Below are positions 13,565 through 19,974 of a stretch of DNA of 26,228 nucleotides, one piece after another. The notes beneath the pieces were generated by a model that had not been told where the DNA came from, did no database searches, and worked only from the letters and a program-made list of their open reading frames with translations. Source of the stretch: DATDCV01 sp036524155 (GTDB taxonomy: Bacteria > Verrucomicrobiota > Verrucomicrobiia > Limisphaerales > UBA8199); assembly GCA_036524155.1 (NCBI GenBank), contig DATDCV010000530.1, forward strand, positions 1 to 26,228. The letters run 5' to 3'. Position numbers and translations under genes: made by a program. The number at the start of each line of letters is the position of its first letter. Positions within the stretch are counted from its first letter, which is position 1.

Positions 13565-14968
13565 ATGGCAGAGAAGAGTTTGAACGAGATGACGCGCGAC
13601 TTGCGGGTGTTGTTCACCAAAGGGAATGACGCCCTCCAGCGGGACAATTTTGATTACGCGGTCGACCTGTTCAACCAGGTGCTGGCCCGCGACCCCGCGC
13701 TTTACGAGTGCCGGAAGGCGCTTCGGTTGGCCCAACTGCGGAAGGTGGGGGCCGGCCGGGGCTTCATGAAGAAGATTTGGAGCAGTGCCAGTTCCCAGCC
13801 CCTGGTCGCCAAAGGCGAGATCGCCTTGCGCAGTCATCCGGCTGAAGCCCTTCAAATCGCCGAACAGATCCTCAATGGAGATCCCACCAATTCCGGCGCC
13901 CACCGGTTGGTCGTCAAGGCCGCTCACGCCTTGGAATTGCCGCACACCGCCGTGTACTCATTGGACATCCTCCATCAGAATTCTCCGAAGGATAAGGAGG
14001 TCGCCATCGAGTTCGCCCAGGCCCTGGCCCAGGTTGGCGAGCCAATGCGCGGCGAGGCGATTCTCTCAGAACTGTACCGGGCCAACCCAACCGACAATGA
14101 CCTGGCCCAGGCGCTGAAGGATCTTTCGGCGCAAAAAACCCTCGACGAAGGGGGCTATGAGGCGCTGGCCGACGGCACGGGCTCCTATCGCGACATCCTC
14201 AAGAACAAGGAGGAAGCGGTCTCGCTCGAACAGCAGGCTCGCGTGGAAAAAAGCGACGACGTCACCGCCCGTCTTATTGGAGAATACGAAAACCGGTTGA
14301 AGACCGAGCCGACCAACCTGAAGCTCTTGCGTTCGCTAGCTGAGCTTTACGTTGAGAGAAAGGACTTCGACCGCGCCCTTGGCTTGTATCAGCAACTCAA
14401 ATCCTCCGACCTGGGCAACGACTCGTCGCTGGACAGCGCGATCGCCGATACCATCACCCGCAAATACAACTGGCAAATCTCGCAGCTCGACCCGAACGCG
14501 GAGGACTACCCGGACAGGCTCGCGGTGTTGCAGGCCGACAAGCAGGAGTTTCAGCTGAGCGAATGCAAGGAGCGGGTTGATCGGTTTCCGACCGATCTCC
14601 AACTCCGCTTCGAGATGGGGCAGCTCTACTTCCAGGCAGGCAAGATCAGCGAAGCTATCGGCGAGTTCCAGCGGTCGCAGAACAATCCCCACCGGCGCGT
14701 GGCGTCGATGAATTTCCTGGCCCAGTGTTTTTCCCGGCGCAAGATGTACGATCTGGCCGCGCGCACGCTGCAAAACGCAATTAAGGAGAAACCGGTGCTC
14801 GACGAGGAAAAGAAGGACTTGCTCTACAACCTCGGCGATGTTCTGGAGAAGATGGGGAAGCAGGACGAGGCCATCGAGCAGTTCAAGACCATCTACGAGG
14901 TCGATATCGGGTACAAAGACGTCGCCGCCAAGGTGGAGAAGTTCTACAGCGGACAGTCGGGGAACTGA
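13565..14968 (+). CDS. Tetratricopeptide-repeat protein of unknown role
   Basis: A 467-residue soluble protein without a signal peptide. TPR units are visible at about residues 14-50 (LFTKGNDALQRDNFDYAVDLF), 95-130, 255-300 (LLRSLAELYVERKDFDRALGLYQQL), 355-385 and 415-450 (LYNLGDVLEKMGKQDEAIEQF). Between them, about 195-245, is a charged helical region (YRDILKNKEEAVSLEQQARVEKS). TPR arrays mount protein complexes; no enzymatic domain is present and the partner is unknown. There is no ribosome-binding site of note, consistent with the leaderless promoter proposed above. It is convergent with the polyprenyl synthase. Confidence 0.82.
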   Translation: MAEKSLNEMTRDLRVLFTKGNDALQRDNFDYAVDLFNQVLARDPALYECRKALRLAQLRKVGAGRGFMKKIWSSASSQPLVAKGEIALRSHPAEALQIAEQILNGDPTNSGAHRLVVKAAHALELPHTAVYSLDILHQNSPKDKEVAIEFAQALAQVGEPMRGEAILSELYRANPTDNDLAQALKDLSAQKTLDEGGYEALADGTGSYRDILKNKEEAVSLEQQARVEKSDDVTARLIGEYENRLKTEPTNLKLLRSLAELYVERKDFDRALGLYQQLKSSDLGNDSSLDSAIADTITRKYNWQISQLDPNAEDYPDRLAVLQADKQEFQLSECKERVDRFPTDLQLRFEMGQLYFQAGKISEAIGEFQRSQNNPHRRVASMNFLAQCFSRRKMYDLAARTLQNAIKEKPVLDEEKKDLLYNLGDVLEKMGKQDEAIEQFKTIYEVDIGYKDVAAKVEKFYSGQSGN

Positions 14969-15011
14969 TCCCCGCGCGGAAAACACGTCGCCAGGGACCC
15001 GGCACTTCATA

Positions 15012-15031
15012 GCGCAGCGTCCCGGCTGCGC
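15012..15031. terminator. Hairpin between convergent genes, possible bidirectional terminator or repeat
   Basis: The arms GCGCAGC (15012-15018) and GCTGCGC (15025-15031) enclose the 6-base loop GTCCCG in the 96-bp gap between the convergent TPR and polyprenyl synthase genes. No T-run follows on either strand, so termination would need to be factor-assisted. Similar GC-rich palindromes elsewhere in the window suggest it may equally be a dispersed repeat. Confidence 0.4.
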
Positions 15032-15064
15032 CTGGAAATCATTTTGCGGCCTGAGCCCGGAGCC

Positions 15065-15991
15065 TCACCGGTCGCGCTGCAACAAGTACTCCGCCAGTGC
15101 TGCCAACGCCACCGCCTGTCCTTTAAAGGGCTTCAACGCCTCGAACGCCCGATCGGTCAACTCCGCCGCGATCTTCCTCGATTTCTCCAGACCCACGATA
15201 GAAGGGTAGGTCGCCTTTTGGGATTTGGCGTCCTTGCCTGCGGTCTTGCCCAGGTTCTCGCTTGTCTGCGTCACGTCCAGAATATCGTCAATTACCTGGA
15301 AGGCGAGGCCGACATAGTAGCCGAAGTCACTCAAAGCCCGCAGCTGGAATGGAGAGCAATTCGCGCTCATGCCCCCGAGGCGCGCGGAACAGCGTAGCAA
15401 CGCGGAAGTTTTTCGCTCATGAATATAGCGCAGTTGGGCGGCCGGGATCTGCTTTCCCTCGGCCTCCAAATCCGCGACCTGTCCTGCAATAAGCTGCAAG
15501 GAACCGCAGGCAACCGCCAATTCGAGGATGACCTGGCTGTGAGAGTACCGAGGCCAACCCTTGCATTTGGCGGCAATCTCGAAGGCCTGCGTCAGGAGGG
15601 CGTCTCCCGCCAACACCGCGATTCCCTCTCCAAACACCTTGTGGTTGGTCAGCTTGCCCCGGCGATAATCGTCGTTGTCCATCGCGGGCAAATCATCATG
15701 GATTAGCGAATAGGTGTGGATACATTCGACCGCGCAAGCCAGCGGCATGGCATCTTTCTCGGCACCGCCGCAAGCCGCCGCCGCCGCCAGGCATAGGGCG
15801 GGTCGCAAGCGCTTTCCCCCGGCAAAGAGCGAGTATCTCATCGCCTTGTGGATGGTAGCCGGCCGGGTTTTAGGCCCTGGCAAATAGGCGTTCAAAGCGG
15901 CGTTGACCGCATAGAGTCGCCGGGCCAGGTAATGGTCAAGATTGAAGGCCCGCCGGGATAGCGCCCCGCGCTTGTTGGTGGGTGCGGACAT
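15065..15991 (-). CDS. ispA: Polyprenyl (farnesyl/geranylgeranyl) diphosphate synthase
   Basis: A 308-residue trans-prenyltransferase. It condenses isopentenyl diphosphate with allylic diphosphates to feed quinone, undecaprenyl and hopanoid or carotenoid pathways. It shows FAGGKRLRP (about 56-64), the first Asp-rich motif DDLPAMDND (99-107), the basic RRGKLTNHK that follows, and the second Asp-rich motif DDILD (235-239). The HTYSLIHDD context resembles IspA-type short-chain synthases, but the product length cannot be fixed by eye. The Met at 15991 is chosen because an upstream in-frame Met (16042) would add 17 atypical residues overlapping the promoter region. Confidence 0.92.
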   Translation of the reverse strand: MSAPTNKRGALSRRAFNLDHYLARRLYAVNAALNAYLPGPKTRPATIHKAMRYSLFAGGKRLRPALCLAAAAACGGAEKDAMPLACAVECIHTYSLIHDDLPAMDNDDYRRGKLTNHKVFGEGIAVLAGDALLTQAFEIAAKCKGWPRYSHSQVILELAVACGSLQLIAGQVADLEAEGKQIPAAQLRYIHERKTSALLRCSARLGGMSANCSPFQLRALSDFGYYVGLAFQVIDDILDVTQTSENLGKTAGKDAKSQKATYPSIVGLEKSRKIAAELTDRAFEALKPFKGQAVALAALAEYLLQRDR

Positions 15992-15999
15992 GCCCTGTT

Positions 16000-16028
16000 C
16001 TTTTATGCAAAGGCAATTCGCGGCGCAA
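16000..16028 (-). promoter_or_regulatory. Candidate promoter for the polyprenyl synthase gene
   Basis: On the minus strand, TTGCGC (16028-16023) is followed after 17 bp by TAAAAG (16005-16000), within the AT-rich patch CATAAAAG. An AACAGGG segment just before the ATG could serve as a ribosome-binding site. This fits the chosen start at 15991. Confidence 0.35.
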
Positions 16029-16044
16029 GAACCATTTAGCAACT

Positions 16045-16073
16045 TTGGTATTGCGTTTGCTCCGCAATTAACT
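16045..16073 (+). promoter_or_regulatory. Candidate promoter for rpoZ-smpB
   Basis: TTGGTA (16045-16050) with TTAACT (16068-16073) at 17-bp spacing lies in the short divergent gap before rpoZ. A second overlapping reading is TTGCGT (16051-16056) with TAACTT (16073-16078). Both are mediocre matches; the AT-rich position is the main support. Confidence 0.3.
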
Positions 16074-16098
16074 AACTTGTCCCGCTCCTTCTACTACT

Positions 16099-16353
16099 TT
16101 GAACGCTGAACTGACAAGAAAAGCACTGGAGAAGGTTGGCAACCCCAACGTTCTGGTCAACCTGATTTCGCGGCGGGTGCGGCAACTCAACTCCGGCTCG
16201 GGGGCTCTGAGTCGCCCATTGGTCGCGGATACGGGCAACCTCGGCGCTGCGGACATCGCCCTGTTGGAAATCATCGAGGACAAGATCGGCTTTGAGATGC
16301 CGGAAATTACCGAATTAACCCGGCCCGTGGGCAAGAAGCGAAAGAAGCACTGA
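16099..16353 (+). CDS. rpoZ: DNA-directed RNA polymerase omega subunit
   Basis: An 84-residue protein matching omega: NAELTRKALEKVGNPN, VLVNLISRRVRQL, then DIALLEIIEDKIGF and a basic C-terminal tail (KKRKKH). Omega helps beta-prime fold and assemble into RNA polymerase. The start is a TTG at 16099: no in-frame ATG or GTG exists before the conserved region, and this gives the right N-terminus. It is followed 67 bp later by smpB in the same direction, forming a likely two-gene unit of small core-machinery proteins. It is divergent from the polyprenyl synthase. Confidence 0.88.
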   Translation: MNAELTRKALEKVGNPNVLVNLISRRVRQLNSGSGALSRPLVADTGNLGAADIALLEIIEDKIGFEMPEITELTRPVGKKRKKH

Positions 16354-16420
16354 TTCCGCGGAGGCGCTGAACTGCCGGCGCGTGAGGAGTGGTGGGGCTC
16401 ACCTTCCGGCTGACTCCATT

Positions 16421-16876
16421 ATGGCTGATATCCTGAGCAACCCCAAAGCGCGCCGCGATTACCATATCCTGCAGACCGTTGAAGCGGGCATCGTTCTGCG
16501 CGGAACCGAGGTGAAAACCCTGCGGGCCGGTCATGGCCAGATCAGCGACGCTTTCGCGCGCATCGAAAACGGCGAGGCAGTGCTCTACAACGCCCACATC
16601 GACGAATACTCGCACGGCAACCGGCAAAACCATCAGCCGAAAGCCATCCGCAAGCTACTGCTCCACAAGTCGGAGATCCGGAAACTGGCCGGTTTCGCGG
16701 CGGTGAAAGGCCACGCGTTGTTCCCCCTTTCCTTTTACTGGAAGAACGGCAAGGTGAAAGTTGCCCTCGCCGTGGGGAAAGGCAAAGCTGAGTTCGACAA
16801 GCGGGAGGACCTCAAGGAGCGCGAAGCCGACCGTGAGCTGAAACGGGCAACCATGAAGCGTTTCAAAGGGCGCTAG
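16421..16876 (+). CDS. smpB: SsrA-binding protein SmpB
   Basis: A 151-residue protein that binds tmRNA and delivers it to stalled ribosomes for trans-translation. It has the conserved SmpB features: NPKARRDYHI, GTEVKTLRAG, HIDEYSHGNRQNH, KLLLHKSEI, LFPLSFYWKNGKVKVALAVG and the basic tail KREDLKEREADRELKRA. The ATG at 16421 is preferred over an in-frame start 13 codons upstream, because SmpB proteins begin shortly before the NPKARRDY segment. The tmRNA gene itself is not seen in the downstream gap. Confidence 0.96.
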   Translation: MADILSNPKARRDYHILQTVEAGIVLRGTEVKTLRAGHGQISDAFARIENGEAVLYNAHIDEYSHGNRQNHQPKAIRKLLLHKSEIRKLAGFAAVKGHALFPLSFYWKNGKVKVALAVGKGKAEFDKREDLKEREADRELKRATMKRFKGR

Positions 16877-16955
16877 CAAAAATCGTTGCCCTGTTCCTCA
16901 GTGCGGAAAGCCCGCGTCCAATCATCTGTCGCAGCGGAGGTGAGCGAGTTTGCGG

Positions 16956-18521
16956 CTAATAGCCGAAGGCATCAACGCACGGTTGCAGGATCTCGAGACA
17001 GGGTTCGAGGTATTTTTCGTAGTTTTTCCAGCGTCCGATGGCTGAGGTGTAAAGCGGTTTGCTGACCGCCTCGTAGGTCGGTGAGTTGACGGCTTTGCCC
17101 TGCATGCGTTGGCGGTATTGCAGCACCTGCGGGTCCCATGGTAAATCCAGAAAGGCGAGGGACCGGCGTGCCACCTGCTCGAGGTCGAGCACGCATTGCT
17201 CATAGCGGACTTCGAGCCAGGGGGCGCAAATCATGTTCTTTAGTTTGAGCCAAATACCTAGATCATGGGCGTAGCGTTTGGCGGCGCGTTCGAGGGTGAG
17301 GAAACAAACGCTGTTGGTGTTGAGCGGCAGGTACTGCGTGAAACAGGAGAGCACGACATCACGGGGGTCGCGCAACGCGATAATGATCCGGGCTTCGGGA
17401 AAGAGCCGGAGCAAGCCGGGCAGAACCAGTGTCATGGTCGGGTTTTTGTCGAGGTGCATCCTGGCGCCGATGGGCTCGTTCAGCGCAGCCTCCATGTAGC
17501 CTAGATATCGCGCGCGCTGGGCTATTAGTCGCTCCGGGGGCGCTTCGTCCAGGGCCGCCGCGGTCGGCCACGGCGTTCTCTCTGAGCGCCAAATGGCGGG
17601 GAAGATGTCGCGCCCGAAAGCTTCCCGCTCGTCAGAGCTGACGAGCTGGGGATGAGCGTCGAGGACTTGTTCGAGCAACGTTGTCCCGGAACGCGGGAAG
17701 CCCGTCAGGACTGCGACCTTGTGCTGAGCGAAGGCTTTTCCTGCCTCCGTCCATTTCTGGAAGTGCGGCTGTGTCAGTGTGGTCGCCAAGTGGTCAAGGT
17801 GTCGTTGGAGGGTTTCCGATTCCTCGCGCAGGGAGCCCTCGTGCGGCTGGAGCAGCGTCTTGCATTGGAGGAAAGCCGACATTGCTCCGTCGTAATCCCC
17901 GTCCTGATCGAGTTGCTGGGCGATCTCAGTCCAAGCCTGCGCGCGAGCCAGCGGATGCGCTCGATCATTGGCGGCGAGCTTGCGGAAGATGGCGTCCGCG
18001 CCAGCAGTTTCTTTCATGCGGCGCAATAAGCGTCCCTTGAAAAGTTCCGCTTCGAGGTACTCGGGGTCGGTGCGGAGACAGTCTTCGATGAGCGAGAAGG
18101 CTTCCGTGAGCCGGTGGCGCCGTTCGTACAAGACCGCGAGCTCGAATTGCGCATCGGGGATTTGCCGCGTGACTGCCAGCACCCGCTCGAAACAGCGAAT
18201 CGCCTTTTCGGGACGGAAAATCATCCGGTAGCTTTGGCCGGCCAGGTGCAGCAGTTCCGGGTTGTGAGCGCCGAGTTTGCTCAGCCTGTCGAGGAGTGGC
18301 TCGGCCTTCGCGATTTCGAAGCGCGCGCCCAGGGCGCGGCTGGCGTCCACCAGCGCCACCAGGTTTTGGGGGTACTTGCGCACCGCCGCTTCGAATAACC
18401 TCAACGCTTCGTCAAATCGGTTGGCCTGCCAAAGGGCTCGAGCCTGGCGTAACTCCAGCACGTCAACGCCGACGCCGGGAATCACCCGGGGCACCACTTT
18501 GCTCTGGCTGTGCTTGGGCAT
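16956..18521 (-). CDS. TPR-domain sulfotransferase
   Basis: A 521-residue protein. Residues about 22-245 are tetratricopeptide repeats (for example ALWQANRFDEALRLFEAAV and AIRCFERVLAVTRQIPDAQF). Residues about 268-510 are a sulfotransferase domain with the 5'-phosphosulfate loop GFPRSGTTLLEQ (274-285) and the 3'-phosphate motif RDPRDVVLS (384-392). It would transfer sulfate from PAPS to a hydroxyl of a protein, lipid or glycan. The TPRs probably hold the acceptor or a partner, as in the many TPR-sulfotransferases of soil and marine bacteria. No signal peptide is present, so it acts in the cytoplasm. No PAPS-synthesis gene is nearby and the acceptor is unknown. Confidence 0.9.
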   Translation of the reverse strand: MPKHSQSKVVPRVIPGVGVDVLELRQARALWQANRFDEALRLFEAAVRKYPQNLVALVDASRALGARFEIAKAEPLLDRLSKLGAHNPELLHLAGQSYRMIFRPEKAIRCFERVLAVTRQIPDAQFELAVLYERRHRLTEAFSLIEDCLRTDPEYLEAELFKGRLLRRMKETAGADAIFRKLAANDRAHPLARAQAWTEIAQQLDQDGDYDGAMSAFLQCKTLLQPHEGSLREESETLQRHLDHLATTLTQPHFQKWTEAGKAFAQHKVAVLTGFPRSGTTLLEQVLDAHPQLVSSDEREAFGRDIFPAIWRSERTPWPTAAALDEAPPERLIAQRARYLGYMEAALNEPIGARMHLDKNPTMTLVLPGLLRLFPEARIIIALRDPRDVVLSCFTQYLPLNTNSVCFLTLERAAKRYAHDLGIWLKLKNMICAPWLEVRYEQCVLDLEQVARRSLAFLDLPWDPQVLQYRQRMQGKAVNSPTYEAVSKPLYTSAIGRWKNYEKYLEPCLEILQPCVDAFGY

Positions 18522-18677
18522 GCTGCATCAGATTTTCAGGGTGCGGGCCAGAAAGCAACTCTGCCGAGAAGAGCTTAAGTGCCAGAGACCGAATCAAAAA
18601 ACTGCGCGGTGGGGTTGGTTTGCGCTTGTAAGCGATATCAAGGTAAAGTAAAAAAATCCCGGAACAGAAGCAGGCGC

Positions 18678-19469
18678 GTGAATACCGGCAGTCTGGCAGG
18701 TCGTTTCAGTTTCAAGAATGCTCATCAGGGTGGGGAGCGTTGGCGCGCCTTTACGCTGGTCGAACTGCTGGTGGTGATCGCCATAATCGCCATCCTGGCT
18801 TCAATGTTGCTGCCAGTGCTGTCGAAATCCAAAGAACGGGCACATCGGATCACCTGCTCGAACAACCTCAAGCAAATGCAGCTCGGCAGCCTGATGTATT
18901 CGGACGACGACAAGAAGGGGCTGTTCGCAGCGGTGGACGATGATGGCGACGACGACCAAAGCTGGCTGTATCCGAACTACATAAAGAACGTTCGCATCTT
19001 CACCTGCCCGGACACGCAGAACTTTATCCGTACGACCAATATCGTTCTGAACCAGAAGACACGTGAAGTGAGCCTGTACGACCTGACCTACTTTGCCCTG
19101 AGCAAGAAGAATCCCGGGTCGAGCTACGAGTGCTTTGCGTGGTGGGGGTACACCTATGGGCCGCCCCAATATCCGGCGGCGGCCAAGACGCGCAGCAATG
19201 TTCAAAGCTGGGTTTATCACTATCCCTCAGCCTACAGCTACTTGCGCGGGTACGTGGGGAGCACCGCCGGGCCATCACGGGCCTGGCTGTTTCTGGATGG
19301 AGACGGCGGCTACCAGGGCACCCGCAACAACATTCCGGACCCGATTGACAACCACGGTGCGGCGGGGGGTAACATTTCTTTTTGTGATGGGCACGTCGAG
19401 TGGGTTTCGGCGCGTCCTGAGTCCAAATACATCACCAGCGTTTACCTGGGCACCGATGCTGACCCTTAA
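18678..19469 (+). CDS. Type II secretion/pilin-like protein (pseudopilin, H-x-DG type)
   Basis: A 263-residue protein. A short basic leader precedes the prepilin cleavage and methylation motif AFTLVELLVVIAIIAILAS, where cleavage occurs before the Phe and Glu5 is conserved. The long hydrophobic helix builds the pseudopilus. The C-terminus has the NHGAAGGNISFCDGHVEW motif, of the H-X9-DG class typical of Planctomycetes/Verrucomicrobia pilin-like proteins (here ten residues separate His and Asp). The GTG at 18678 is chosen over an ATG at 18579 because the latter adds 33 residues without family likeness; the choice is not certain. Its 3' end overlaps the lipoprotein gene by 14 bases. Confidence 0.88.
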   Translation: MNTGSLAGRFSFKNAHQGGERWRAFTLVELLVVIAIIAILASMLLPVLSKSKERAHRITCSNNLKQMQLGSLMYSDDDKKGLFAAVDDDGDDDQSWLYPNYIKNVRIFTCPDTQNFIRTTNIVLNQKTREVSLYDLTYFALSKKNPGSSYECFAWWGYTYGPPQYPAAAKTRSNVQSWVYHYPSAYSYLRGYVGSTAGPSRAWLFLDGDGGYQGTRNNIPDPIDNHGAAGGNISFCDGHVEWVSARPESKYITSVYLGTDADP

Positions 19470-19926
19470 TCTCATACGCCCGCTTTCCAACGTCGCCGCC
19501 AACCGTGAAAGGTTTGAGCTCCGGCAACACGGGTGGCCGCAACGAATACTAAGATTCATTCTCGATCCTCTCCTCTTGACGGGCATGCTGGCCCTGGGGC
19601 TGATGGTTGCCGGCTGCAAAAAGGACGCCGCCAGAGAGGCCAGTGACTCGGATGCGAATGGATACTTATGTTTGAAGTGTTCCGCCAGGCTGTACACTGA
19701 TCGGTCGGTGTTTATCGGCCCCAAATGCCCGAAATGCCAACAAGACACCCTGATGGAAGTGGTGGGATACACCTGTCCGAAGGACGGTCACCTGACCATC
19801 CGCGCTCGGGAAGGGGACCGTCAGGCAGCGCCGGTATGCGAGTCGTGCCAGGGGCCGCTGGGCGGCATGCGTTTGCCGCGAGAGAAAGATTTGAAAGCGT
19901 GGGGTGCGGCGAAGATCTCGTCGTGA
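19456..19926 (+). CDS. Double zinc-ribbon lipoprotein
   Basis: A 156-residue protein. A hydrophobic segment (LLLTGMLALGLMVAGCKKD, Cys at about residue 55) ends in a lipobox, so the mature protein is probably anchored to a membrane. The mature domain carries two zinc-ribbon-like modules: CLKC ... CPKC, then YTCPKDGH ... CESC with L-rich spacing after it. The second resembles the heavy-metal-binding ribbon of copper and cation-efflux proteins (YTCPxxPE...CPxCGM). The start at 19456 gives an unusually long n-region before the signal, but it is the only in-frame ATG before the hydrophobic core. Located between a pseudopilin and a large secreted protein. Possible roles are extracytoplasmic metal or redox handling; no function is established. 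Confidence 0.65.
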   Translation: MLTLNLIRPLSNVAANRERFELRQHGWPQRILRFILDPLLLTGMLALGLMVAGCKKDAAREASDSDANGYLCLKCSARLYTDRSVFIGPKCPKCQQDTLMEVVGYTCPKDGHLTIRAREGDRQAAPVCESCQGPLGGMRLPREKDLKAWGAAKISS

Positions 19927-19974
19927 CTCGAACTAGATTTCATTGAAACAGGACTAACTAAACCAAAAAAACGT

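Noticed and set aside
16877..16955. tmRNA gene next to smpB
   Set aside because: The gap is only 79 bp and shows no tRNA-like ends or tag ORF.
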